Assembly (NCBI GenBank): GCA_016281825.1
Contig: JAEEJI010000062.1
Coordinates: 1 to 35,259, forward strand
Length of the DNA stretch: 35,259 bases
Direction: 5' to 3'
Source: Muribaculaceae bacterium
Lineage (GTDB): Bacteria > Bacteroidota > Bacteroidia > Bacteroidales > Muribaculaceae
Shown here: positions 1 to 7,499 of the stretch, piece by piece
How positions within the stretch are numbered: the first letter of the stretch is position 1
How the letters are laid out: every line of letters starts with the position of its first letter
The notes under the pieces: model-generated
The model's input: only the letters and a program-made list of their open reading frames with translations
The model's database searches: none
Told to the model about the DNA's origin: nothing
Program-made: the position numbers and the translations under genes

Positions 1-790
1 CCTTGGTCTCTCCGCGCTCCTTGAGTGTCTTGACAATCTCGGTACTGGTCATCTCGACGGCATTGACTCCAAAGCGTCGGTCGATATACACGCGCAGGAT
101 ATCGGTCAGGCCGGTGAAATATTCCTTTTCCTGTCCGTTCTGCCACAATTGTCGCTGCTTGAGCGCCTCTAGGTTGAGCATTGCCTCCTCATAGGCCGGC
201 AAGCGCTTCTTCTCTGGTCGTAGCGGGTTGCGGCCATGACGGTACCACTTAAAATAGTAGTAGAGCGCGCCAGCAATCAGCAACAACGCCAGCAGCCACA
301 CCCACCAGTAGTCCGCTATCCAATCAGGTATCCAATCGAGCAGTCTGAATGGCACGCCCTCAACCGGCTTTATGTCGATGATGTCTTGGGTGGTGTCGAC
401 AGGTACCGGGATGACCTTGAGGCTGAGCGGGTCGCTGAGGACGGTGTCGTGTCCCACGATATAGGCAACTGGCGGCAACACATAAAGTCCTGAGTCGAAC
501 GCCTGCAGGATGAGGTCACGACTGATTTGCTCCCGGTTGTTGTCTAACGCGGTGGTGTCGGCCTTGGGTTTGTCGGCAATCTCGACCATTGTAGTGAGTG
601 TGTCGCTCTTCTCCAGCGCCAGCACGCCCTTTGTGCCCTTGTCCTGCACAATCTCGAGATGCAGGGCTGTGGTGCGTCCCATCAGCAGCCGCGCCGAATC
701 GAGCTTCGCCTTGATGGTGACATTGCCGGCCACGGCAACCATTGTCAAGATTACAGCGACCACCAACGCTATATTTCTATTCAATTTCAT
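1..790 (-). CDS. Bat-operon membrane protein, DUF4381/BatD-like, 3' end cut by window edge
   Basis: Open from the ATG at 788-790 to the window edge without a stop, about 263 residues. A hydrophobic N-terminus (MKLNRNIALVVAVILTMVAV) looks like a signal peptide. A periplasmic beta-rich part follows, then one strong membrane segment (around WWVWLLALLLIAGALYYY) and a basic, helical cytoplasmic part. It is third in a minus-strand run after MoxR and DUF58. In Bacteroides-type Bat loci a small membrane protein of this layout sits between the DUF58 gene and the VWA proteins BatA/BatB. The family call rests on layout and position rather than a sharp motif. Function is inferred as part of an envelope-stress or aerotolerance complex; the molecular role is not known. 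Confidence 0.75.
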   Translation of the reverse strand, partial: MKLNRNIALVVAVILTMVAVAGNVTIKAKLDSARLLMGRTTALHLEIVQDKGTKGVLALEKSDTLTTMVEIADKPKADTTALDNNREQISRDLILQAFDSGLYVLPPVAYIVGHDTVLSDPLSLKVIPVPVDTTQDIIDIKPVEGVPFRLLDWIPDWIADYWWVWLLALLLIAGALYYYFKWYRHGRNPLRPEKKRLPAYEEAMLNLEALKQRQLWQNGQEKEYFTGLTDILRVYIDRRFGVNAVEMTSTEIVKTLKERGETK

Positions 791-797
791 TGTGCAA

Positions 798-832
798 TAA
801 GCTATAAGCTGTAAGCTGTGAGCTGTAAGCTT
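798..832. repeat. 7-bp tandem array, five units of taagctg type
   Basis: Five 7-bp units (taagcta, taagctg, taagctg, tgagctg, taagctt) fill most of the gap between the DUF58 gene and the next gene of the operon. Coding sequence stops on both sides of the array. Confidence 0.85.
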
Positions 833-839
833 AAAAAAA

Positions 840-1709
840 TCATCCTCTTTGTTTGAACAATGCCATCAGCGAGCGTACATAGTCCTCGTCGGTGGCTACA
901 GTCGCCAAGTCGACCTTGCATCGCTGCACCGTGTCGTTGAGGGCCTGTTGGCGGTCATACCACCATCGTCCATGGGCCTGCCGCACGCGGCGGCTGCTGG
1001 TGTCAATCCACCGCACGGTGCCTCGTTCGGCATCAAGGACACGCATCAGCCCGACGTCGGGCAGTTGCGCCTCGCGCTTGTCATAAACCTGAATGGCGAT
1101 GAGGTCGTGCTTGTGGTTGGCGATAGACATGGCCTTGTAGTAGTCGTTGGTATCGATGAAGTCGCTGACCAGAAACGTGGTGCAACGCTTCTTCAACGCG
1201 CTGGTCATGTACTCAAGCGCCCGGTTGATGTCGGTACCAGTACTCTGAGGTGTGAAGTCGAGGAGTTCGCGGATGACGAGCAGGATGTGTTTGCGTCCTT
1301 TCTTGGGTGGGATGAACTTTTCGATTCGGTCGGTGAAGAAGATGACCCCCACCTTGTCGTTGTTTTGAATAGCCGAGAATGCCAGTGTCGCAGCGACCTC
1401 TGCCATCACCTCGCGTTTGGTCTCGCCGACGGCACCGAAGTCTCGACTGCCGCTGACATCGACCAGGAGCATCACGGTAAGTTCGCGCTCCTCCTCGTAG
1501 ACTTTGACGTATGGCTTGTTGTATCTTGCGGTGACATTCCAGTCGATGTCGCGCACATCGTCACCATACTGGTACTCACGCACCTCGCTGAACGTCATGC
1601 CACGCCCTTTGAAGGCCGAGTGGTACTCGCCCGCAAAGATATTTTGCGAGAGTCCCTTGGCCTTGATTTCAATCTTGCGTACTTTCTTCAGCAGTTCGTT
1701 ACGCTCCAT
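840..1709 (-). CDS. DUF58 domain protein of the MoxR/Bat operon
   Basis: 289 residues. The DUF58 signature is visible near residues 45-62 (YGDDVRDIDWNVTARYNKP). It is followed by a VWA-like strand LLVDVSGSR, the MIDAS-type metal site of this family. No membrane segment, so it should be cytosolic. DUF58 proteins are habitually paired with MoxR AAA+ ATPases, and here the moxR stop is only about 41 bp upstream. The gap is a 7-bp tandem array. The likely role is substrate or adaptor handling in a MoxR-driven maturation complex at the envelope. Family call is secure; function is inferred from known Bat loci. Start ATG at 1707-1709. Confidence 0.93.
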   Translation of the reverse strand: MERNELLKKVRKIEIKAKGLSQNIFAGEYHSAFKGRGMTFSEVREYQYGDDVRDIDWNVTARYNKPYVKVYEEERELTVMLLVDVSGSRDFGAVGETKREVMAEVAATLAFSAIQNNDKVGVIFFTDRIEKFIPPKKGRKHILLVIRELLDFTPQSTGTDINRALEYMTSALKKRCTTFLVSDFIDTNDYYKAMSIANHKHDLIAIQVYDKREAQLPDVGLMRVLDAERGTVRWIDTSSRRVRQAHGRWWYDRQQALNDTVQRCKVDLATVATDEDYVRSLMALFKQRG

Positions 1710-1712
1710 GGA

Positions 1713-1754
1713 TAGACGTTAGACGTTAGACATTAGACGTTAGACGTTAGTTAG
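1713..1754. repeat. 7-bp tandem array, six units of tagacgt type
   Basis: Units tagacgt x2, tagacat, tagacgt x2, tagttag. The array fills the moxR-DUF58 gap and its last unit includes the TAA stop codon of moxR (1751-1753). Confidence 0.9.
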
Positions 1755-2746
1755 GGGACAGCGATTTTGTCGAGGATATTGCTGATGATTTCGTCGGCGG
1801 TGATATTGTTTGCCTCGGCCTCATAGCTGAGTCCCAGACGGTGACGCATCACATCGTGGCACACGGCGCGTACATCCTCGGGGATGACATATCCTCGTCC
1901 CTTGAGGAAGGCGTAGGCTCGTGCTGCCAAAGCCATACTGATGCTGGCACGTGGCGACGAGCCGAAGGAGATCATGCTTTGCAGGTCCTTCATGCCATAG
2001 TCGACAGGGAATCGGGTGGCGAAGACGATGTCGACAATGTAACGCTCAATCTTCTCGTCGATATAGATTTTCTGCACCACACGGCGTGTGTCGACGATGT
2101 CGGCAGGCGTAACGAGCGCATTGACTTGTCGGGGTTCTGGCGCGATGTTCATCTTGATGATTTCGGCTTCCTCGACCTTGCTGGGATAGCCGATGACCAC
2201 CTTCATGAGGAATCGGTCGACCTGTGCCTCAGGCAAGGGGTATGTACCCTCTTGCTCGATGGGATTCTGCGTTGCCAGGACGAGGAATGGATCATCGAGG
2301 GCAAAGGTCTGCTCTCCGATGGTCACCTGTCGCTCCTGCATGGCCTCGAGCAACGCGCTCTGCACCTTGGCCGGTGCGCGGTTGATCTCGTCGGCGAGGA
2401 TGAAGTTGGCAAAGACGGGGCCTTTCTTGACCTCGAATCGCTCCTTCTGCATGCTGTAGACCATGGTTCCTATGACATCTGCCGGGAGCAGGTCGGGCGT
2501 GAACTGTATGCGGCTGAACCGCGCGTCAATCAGTCCGGCCAGCGTCTTGATGGCGAGGGTTTTGGCCAGTCCTGGGACACCTTCGAGCAGGACATGCCCA
2601 TTTGCAAGCAATGCAATTAGCAGTGAGTCAACGAGATGCTTCTGTCCCACGATGGTGGTGTCCATTCCCTGCTTGATCATGTTCACGAAGTTGCTGCGAC
2701 TGGCAATCAAGTCGTTCAACTCGCGGATATTTACTGTTTCGCTCAT
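1751..2746 (-). CDS. MoxR-family AAA+ ATPase
   Basis: 331 residues from the ATG at 2744-2746 (MSETVNIREL). A longer frame to 2812 exists but would start upstream of the probable transcription start, so I reject it. Walker A GVPGLAKT lies at about residues 56-63, with Walker B ILADEINR and the sensor motif ATQNP downstream. These are diagnostic of MoxR ATPases, chaperone-like AAA+ proteins that mature partner complexes with VWA proteins. First gene of the minus-strand Bat-like operon (moxR, DUF58, membrane protein). Its promoter is well defined, and a 23-bp perfect dyad lies at the predicted transcript 5' end (separate entry). Confidence 0.95.
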   Translation of the reverse strand: MSETVNIRELNDLIASRSNFVNMIKQGMDTTIVGQKHLVDSLLIALLANGHVLLEGVPGLAKTLAIKTLAGLIDARFSRIQFTPDLLPADVIGTMVYSMQKERFEVKKGPVFANFILADEINRAPAKVQSALLEAMQERQVTIGEQTFALDDPFLVLATQNPIEQEGTYPLPEAQVDRFLMKVVIGYPSKVEEAEIIKMNIAPEPRQVNALVTPADIVDTRRVVQKIYIDEKIERYIVDIVFATRFPVDYGMKDLQSMISFGSSPRASISMALAARAYAFLKGRGYVIPEDVRAVCHDVMRHRLGLSYEAEANNITADEIISNILDKIAVP

Positions 2747-2768
2747 GATTCTGTAGCTAAAAGAGTTG

Positions 2769-2791
2769 TTTTCTCGAACCATTCGAGAAAA
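2769..2791. promoter_or_regulatory. Perfect inverted repeat at the moxR transcript 5' end
   Basis: TTTTCTCGAA (2769-2778), spacer CCA, TTCGAGAAAA (2782-2791): 10 of 10 pairs. It lies just downstream of the moxR -7 element, about where transcription should begin. It could be an operator for a dimeric repressor or a 5' stabilising hairpin in the leader. Confidence 0.7.
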
Positions 2792-2797
2792 GTCGTT

Positions 2798-2806
2798 GCA
2801 AAGGTA
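2798..2806 (-). promoter_or_regulatory. Bacteroidetes -7 promoter element of moxR
   Basis: Minus-strand TACCTTTGC, matching TAnnTTTG. A TTG lies 21 nt upstream in a position suitable for the -33 box. Expected transcription start is about 2790. Confidence 0.8.
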
Positions 2807-3019
2807 TGACATTCACCGCCATTCCACCAAGAAACAGCGCGTTAAATAAACAAATATTAAGTTAGAAATGTTAAAACCAACCTTAAATCAAGGCACAATG
2901 CATAATGCATAATGACAACATTGCTACAATTAACCGCGAAACACGCGAATCATGCGAAACCTTTTTGTTTAATTCGTTTCTTTTGTTGTTTTTTTCCGCA
3001 AATTGCGAGAATATTTTTG

Positions 3020-3027
3020 TACCTTTG
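3020..3027 (+). promoter_or_regulatory. -7 promoter element of the esterase gene
   Basis: TACCTTTG, 21 nt before the ATG at 3049. It rules out the longer upstream frame starting at 2905, which would begin before the transcript. Confidence 0.75.
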
Positions 3028-3048
3028 TGGGCACAAACATTCGTTACT

Positions 3049-3981
3049 ATGGTTACAAGCAAGAAGAAAAAATGGCTATGGGCCGTTCTACTCATGACGG
3101 CTGCGGCAATTGTAGTTGCCTGGTGGATGTTGCGTCCATCAAACAAGATTCCAGAGGTAAGCATTGGCAAACTCGAACGCTTTGTTGGGTTTGAGTCCAA
3201 GTTTGTTTCCCCTCGCACCGTGTCGGTTTGGCTGCCCTTAGGATATGCGCCCGGCGACTCGTGCGATGTAATATATATGCATGACGGACAGATGCTGTTT
3301 GACGCAAATGCGACTTGGAACGGCCAGGAGTGGCAAATCGATGAGATTGTCGGCCAACTCGTAGGCGACTCCACCATTCGTCGCTGCATCGTTGTGGGCA
3401 TAGACAACACCGACGACCGACTTGCCGAGTACTTCCCAAACAATTCCATGCTGTTCCTTCCTGCTGAGATTCGCGACAAAGCGCAATCAGACAAATTGCA
3501 AGGCAATGAGTATCTGCAATTTATTGTCGAAGAGGTGAAGCCCTTTATAGAGCGTCGCTATCGTCCGCTGACGGGTCGCGAGCACACCTTTATGATGGGT
3601 TCAAGCATGGGCGGACTTATCTCGCTCTATGCCCTGTGCGAATACCCCCAAGTGTTCGGCGGTGTAGCATGCCTGTCATCGCACTTGTCATTTTCCCATT
3701 TGGGTTTTGGTATCGAGAGCGAACAGTGGGCCGAGGCCTTCCGTGACTATGTTGCCGCCCATTTGCCCGAGGTAAACAGCAGCCTAGTTTATATGGACCA
3801 TGGTACAGAGGACTTTGACGCAGAATATGCCCCCTACCAAAAGCGCATTGACAGTGTCTTCCTAGCGAGCGGATGGGACAAACAACACTATATGAGCCGC
3901 GTCTTCGAAGGGCATGAGCACAAAGAGATTTTTTGGGCCAAGCGGCTGGAATATCCCCTGCTTTTCTTGCTAGGGAGGTGA
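3049..3981 (+). CDS. Membrane-anchored esterase, alpha/beta hydrolase (PF00756-like)
   Basis: 310 residues. An N-terminal membrane anchor (KKKKWLWAVLLMTAAAIVVA) places the enzyme outside the cytoplasmic membrane. The hydrolase domain has the esterase-D/Fes-like strand DVIYMHDGQMLFD. The nucleophile elbow G184-S-S186-M-G188 gives Ser186 as catalytic serine. The acid is probably in DHGTEDFD, and the histidine is H289 or H291 in GHEHKEIFW. Homologues hydrolyse carboxylic esters (siderophore or acetyl/feruloyl esters); the substrate cannot be read here. It appears to be a single transcription unit, with the TACCTTTG promoter upstream and a terminator 33 bp after the stop. The TGA stop is itself part of a repeat copied after the DUF2339 gene. 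Confidence 0.88.
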   Translation: MVTSKKKKWLWAVLLMTAAAIVVAWWMLRPSNKIPEVSIGKLERFVGFESKFVSPRTVSVWLPLGYAPGDSCDVIYMHDGQMLFDANATWNGQEWQIDEIVGQLVGDSTIRRCIVVGIDNTDDRLAEYFPNNSMLFLPAEIRDKAQSDKLQGNEYLQFIVEEVKPFIERRYRPLTGREHTFMMGSSMGGLISLYALCEYPQVFGGVACLSSHLSFSHLGFGIESEQWAEAFRDYVAAHLPEVNSSLVYMDHGTEDFDAEYAPYQKRIDSVFLASGWDKQHYMSRVFEGHEHKEIFWAKRLEYPLLFLLGR

Positions 3982-4052
3982 GCCTGACCGTGACGAGCAA
4001 CATAGACAACTGAGGAGATGCTGCAACCCATTCCGGCATCTCCTTTTGTTGT
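3978..4052. repeat. 75-bp intergenic repeat, copy A (with terminator)
   Basis: Aligns without gaps to 7238-7312. I count 52 identical of 71 positions, and the gtga preceding them is also shared. Both copies directly follow a plus-strand gene and contain the same hairpin. Confidence 0.8.
4014..4047 (+). terminator. Rho-independent terminator after the esterase gene
   Basis: Stem GGAGATGC / GCATCTCC followed by TTTTG. Confidence 0.8.
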
Positions 4053-4181
4053 AAGACAAAAGCGAAGCCTCGGGCGAGCCAAGTTGTGAGCAGAACAATC
4101 ACGATAGCGCACAAATAGTTAAACTTTGTTAAGTGTTGCAGGATTTTATCTTGTAAACTTGTCAGTTTGTAAAGTTTGCTT

Positions 4182-4189
4182 TACCTTTG
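4182..4189 (+). promoter_or_regulatory. -7 promoter element of the small membrane protein/Xre pair
   Basis: TACCTTTG with a TTG 20 nt upstream (4159-4161). It is 40 nt before the ATG at 4230. Confidence 0.75.
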
Positions 4190-4229
4190 TTGCGCTAAAC
4201 TTTACATCGCTCTAAAATCACTAAACAAA

Positions 4230-4718
4230 ATGAAGACAAATTATTTATTCCCGCCCCTGTGCAAAAAGATTGGTTGGGTGCTATTCGTCCCCTTCGCCAT
4301 TCTGGGCCTCCTATTGGTTTTTTCTGACCAATCGCTGCCGCCACTACCTTGCAAGGTCATAGCACTCTTCAACGGCCCCACATGGGTCACCGAGACCGCA
4401 ACTGGCCCGTCGCCCATCGTTCAGTTCATCACCGACAACATCATCGAGGAAATAATCATCATTGGCCTCGTCGTCGCACTGGCCTTGATTGGCTTCTCGC
4501 GCACGAAAGAAGAGGACGAGTTTGTCGAACATCTGCGGGCCAAGTCGCTCGTATGGTCGCTGAAGGTAAACATGCTCCTGCTCATCATCGCCACTCTTTT
4601 CCTCTATGGTAGCAATTTCATTGCCTTTACTTGGATATATATGTTCGGCGTTCCTCTGCTTTACATTATTAAATTTGAAATAGAGTTGTACCTATTCAGA
4701 CACGATAGCCATGACTAA
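4230..4718 (+). CDS. Small integral membrane protein of unknown function
   Basis: 162 residues from the ATG at 4230; the longer frame from 4176 starts upstream of the promoter. About four membrane segments are visible: WVLFVPFAILGLLLVF, the stretch around EIIIIGLVVALALIGF, NMLLLIIATLFLYG and WIYMFGVPLLYII. A charged cytoplasmic loop (SRTKEEDEFVEHLRAKS) lies between the second and third. No family recognised. It overlaps the next gene by 8 bp, so the two are co-translated. A four-helix membrane protein paired with a tiny Xre regulator is a recurring arrangement in which the membrane partner may sequester or signal to the regulator. That role is inference from context only. Confidence 0.8.
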   Translation: MKTNYLFPPLCKKIGWVLFVPFAILGLLLVFSDQSLPPLPCKVIALFNGPTWVTETATGPSPIVQFITDNIIEEIIIIGLVVALALIGFSRTKEEDEFVEHLRAKSLVWSLKVNMLLLIIATLFLYGSNFIAFTWIYMFGVPLLYIIKFEIELYLFRHDSHD

Positions 4719-4911
4719 CACCATCAGAGTAGAACGCGCTATAGCGCGCATGACCCAGCAGCAACTAGCCGAGGCCGTAAGCGTCAGTCGCCAGACTATC
4801 AACGCTATCGAGACATGTAAATATGTTCCTTCAGCTGTATTAGCACTGAAGATTGCGCGCACCTTTGGCAAGCCTGTTGAGAGCATCTTCAGCCTTGAAG
4901 AAAGCGATTGA
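4711..4911 (+). CDS. Small Xre-family helix-turn-helix regulator
   Basis: 66 residues, essentially one HTH_3 domain (MTQQQLAEAVSVSRQTINAI) plus the family's usual C-terminal segment (ALKIARTFGKPVESIF). It belongs to the YozG-like group of very short transcriptional regulators. It has no sensing domain, which fits control by its overlapping membrane neighbour. Start ATG at 4711, inside the last codons of that gene. DUF2339 follows 43 bp later without a visible terminator, so it may be in the same transcript. Confidence 0.93.
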   Translation: MTNTIRVERAIARMTQQQLAEAVSVSRQTINAIETCKYVPSAVLALKIARTFGKPVESIFSLEESD

Positions 4912-4954
4912 GGATAGTTAATAGTTATTGTAGTTCTTTAATAAATAGCTGACG

Positions 4955-7237
4955 ATGGAATTTGTAGGACTGATCATAATGGCTGCGGTAGTCTATCTGA
5001 TTATCGCGGTGAAAGACGTTGATTCGAAGATTGACTATCTGAGCCAGCGGGTTGAAAGCTTGGCCTATTCAATAAATACCAGGGCAAGCCAAGCGCCCAT
5101 ACCTACCCCAGTCTCGCCAGAGAGCGAGGAAGAGATAGTTCCCTCAATCGCTACCGAGCCGGAAATTGCGGCCGAGCCATCACAACCTGTTGCTATGCCC
5201 ACTCCGCCGCCTCTTGAGCCATATGAAACTGAAGCAGTTGCACAACCCATTGTCCTTGGCGAACCGCTTCAGCCCATGGAAGAAGAGGAATACCAAAAAC
5301 CCGCAGAACAAGATGGACGCAATTTCGAGAAGTTTATCGGTGAGAACCTTTTTGGCAAGATTGGTGTCATCGTGTTTATAATCGGCATCGGATTCTTTGT
5401 CAAGTATGCCATCGACAACAACTGGATTAATGAGGTGACACGCACTATCTTAGGCTATTTCGTAAGCGTCGTCATGCTGGGCATTGGCGCGAAACTACAG
5501 CATAAGTATCGCACCTACAGCTCACTAATTGCAGGTGGCGCATTCGGTGTGGCATACGTCACCACAGCTGTTGCCTTCCATTACTATCATTTGTTCAGCT
5601 CGATGGCTGCATTCTGTATTCTGGTGGGTACCACCCTCCTAATGGCTATCCTCGCCTATCGCACCGACAAGCGCGAGTTGGCCATAATAGCCCTTGTTGG
5701 CGGCTTTATCGCCCCATTCATTGCCAGTAACGGCAATAGCAACGAATTGGTATTGTTGACCTATCTGCTCATCCTTGACCTGGGTATGGCTGGCCTTTCG
5801 CTGGTCAAGCGTTGGAGCGAGTTGCCGGTCATTTCGTTCGTCGCCACGTGGTTGATTGTACTGCCGCTTGTCGCCTTGTCACCCAATCCCCATACAGTTA
5901 GATGGCCCCAACTACTCTTCGCTACGGCCTTCTATCTCCTGTTCTTGGCCGTGTCGACCTACGTCATGCTCTCAAGCAATAAGCGTTGGTTCAGCCGACT
6001 GCTCTGCTTGGTGTTGTTGTTTAATAGTTTTTTCTATCTCTTTACCATCACTGGCTGCGTCCCGACGCATCATCTGGTCAGTCTGTGGTGCGTGTTGATT
6101 GCACTGTGCAGCGCGGTAGCCATATTCGTCCTGTATAAGAAAAAGTTATCGACTAGCCTAGCTTTCCATACCCATTTGGCTCTGACAATATCTTTTCTTG
6201 CTATCGCCGTTCCTCTCGAGTTCAGCAATGGCCACATCATCACGCTCATCTGGGCAGTGCAGGCAACCATCGCCTTCTACTTGTTTGCCCGGTCGCGCTA
6301 TCGCTTCTTGGTTTGGAGCAGTTTTGGCTTGATGGCACTCACCTTTATGGCCTACTTCATCAACATACTTGACAGTGAGACAACTGGCCAATTAATGTTT
6401 GCCAACAGCGAGTTTGCCCGTGGCATTGTCTATGCTGGCAGCGCACTGGCAGTGGCTCTGATGTGTGACCGCAATTACAACCAGTTGCGACAAGCCTGGG
6501 ACATCGATTGGCTTCCGGTTACCATCATTTCTTATCTGGTCGCCATCGGCGTTTTCTACCATGCGTTTGTGACCGAATTCTATTGCCACATCAACGCCCC
6601 CTTAGCCGGAGCCGTGATTGCGTTGTTTACCGCCGCACTGCTTCTAGGTTTGTACTACGCTTTCCATAGTCGCATCAAGATGGATGGCAACATGCCACTA
6701 TATCTGATCTGCGCCCTGGTCAGTTCGCTAACACTGGGCATCCCTGCGGTTCTCCAAGTCACGTCCTTCGGCGGCATCACATTCATCATCACGCAATGGA
6801 TTACGATACTGGTTGTTGCCGTCACTTTGGCCCTGATTACGAAGCAATATTTCAGCGAAAAAATGGCTCCAGACCTGTGGGTTATCACCGCATTGAATGT
6901 GCTCATCGCATTGTCAGTCGTGTCTTCGACCCGCTTGATCTTGCTGCAAGCTGGTGTGACCAACTTCAGCGCAGGCCTATCGTTGTCTCTAGCTTTGACT
7001 GGTTTTGCTCAGATGCTCATTGGCATGCGGAAGCACCTCAAGGAAGTGCGCATGATTAGCCTATTCACACTGGGCATTGTGCTGGCCAAGTTGGTGCTGA
7101 ACGACCTGTGGAGCATGCCTGCCGTAGGCAAGATTATAACTTTCATCGTCCTGGGCGTGTTGCTGCTGGTGCTTTCTTTCCTCTATCAGCGGTTGAAAAA
7201 TGTGCTCTTCGACAATGACTATCAAAATAGCGATTAA
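4955..7237 (+). CDS. DUF2339 multispanning membrane protein
   Basis: 760 residues. An N-terminal membrane segment and a short coiled-coil-like piece are followed by a Pro/Glu-rich linker (about 45-115). The DUF2339 signature begins at FEKFIGENLFGKIGVIVFII. More than 20 hydrophobic helices follow to the end. The family is widespread in Bacteroidetes and Proteobacteria and lacks an established activity; predicted location is the inner membrane. No RBS peculiarity. A copy of the 75-bp terminator repeat starts directly after its TAA. Confidence 0.93.
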   Translation: MEFVGLIIMAAVVYLIIAVKDVDSKIDYLSQRVESLAYSINTRASQAPIPTPVSPESEEEIVPSIATEPEIAAEPSQPVAMPTPPPLEPYETEAVAQPIVLGEPLQPMEEEEYQKPAEQDGRNFEKFIGENLFGKIGVIVFIIGIGFFVKYAIDNNWINEVTRTILGYFVSVVMLGIGAKLQHKYRTYSSLIAGGAFGVAYVTTAVAFHYYHLFSSMAAFCILVGTTLLMAILAYRTDKRELAIIALVGGFIAPFIASNGNSNELVLLTYLLILDLGMAGLSLVKRWSELPVISFVATWLIVLPLVALSPNPHTVRWPQLLFATAFYLLFLAVSTYVMLSSNKRWFSRLLCLVLLFNSFFYLFTITGCVPTHHLVSLWCVLIALCSAVAIFVLYKKKLSTSLAFHTHLALTISFLAIAVPLEFSNGHIITLIWAVQATIAFYLFARSRYRFLVWSSFGLMALTFMAYFINILDSETTGQLMFANSEFARGIVYAGSALAVALMCDRNYNQLRQAWDIDWLPVTIISYLVAIGVFYHAFVTEFYCHINAPLAGAVIALFTAALLLGLYYAFHSRIKMDGNMPLYLICALVSSLTLGIPAVLQVTSFGGITFIITQWITILVVAVTLALITKQYFSEKMAPDLWVITALNVLIALSVVSSTRLILLQAGVTNFSAGLSLSLALTGFAQMLIGMRKHLKEVRMISLFTLGIVLAKLVLNDLWSMPAVGKIITFIVLGVLLLVLSFLYQRLKNVLFDNDYQNSD

Positions 7238-7312
7238 GTGACTCTGGCTGTGAGGAGTAACATAGACAAAAAAGGAGATGTCGCGATGAGTTGTGGCATC
7301 TCCTTTTGCTGT
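7238..7312. repeat. 75-bp intergenic repeat, copy B (with terminator)
   Basis: Partner of 3978-4052: same length, no gaps, highest conservation in the aacatagacaa block and the hairpin. Confidence 0.8.
7270..7307 (+). terminator. Rho-independent terminator after the DUF2339 gene
   Basis: Stem AAAAGGAGATG / CATCTCCTTTT, 11 perfect pairs extendable by T-G and C-G. The flanking A and T runs would let it work in both directions. Confidence 0.85.
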
Positions 7313-7464
7313 CGTATATGGCCATTTTTCTCCTTAGTTAACAAAAAAGGCTTGTGTTGCGTGTTATTTGCTGAAAAAGCAGTAACGTTGGATAAATTAG
7401 GCTGCGTTTCGGAAGCAAAAATAAAAAAATTGCTTTTTTATTTTGTACTTCTCTCAACTTGCAC

Positions 7465-7472
7465 TAATTTTG
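7465..7472 (+). promoter_or_regulatory. Promoter of the ileS operon
   Basis: TAATTTTG with TTTG at 7442-7445, a 19-nt spacer. The ATG follows 27 nt downstream. Confidence 0.75.
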
Positions 7473-7499
7473 CGGATTATTTTTGAAGACCTGTTGAAA

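Larger units (their letters stand above)
2747..3048. other. Divergent intergenic region between moxR and the esterase gene
   Basis: No gene seen. It holds the moxR promoter and dyad on the left, a short 7-bp array (2895-2915, caatgca/taatgca/taatgac) in the middle, and the esterase promoter on the right. Confidence 0.7.

Noticed and set aside
849-2620. Long plus-strand frames opposite DUF58 and MoxR (849-1715, 1841-2620)
   Set aside because: Antisense shadows; the minus-strand proteins have unambiguous domains and a promoter.
2905-3506. Long N-terminal extension of the esterase and an opposite 207-codon frame
   Set aside because: The TACCTTTG promoter at 3020-3027 places the transcript start downstream of the extension; the opposite frame has no motif.
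3617-4114. 165-codon minus-strand frame over the esterase 3' end and the intergenic region
   Set aside because: No motif or promoter; it overlaps the terminator repeat.
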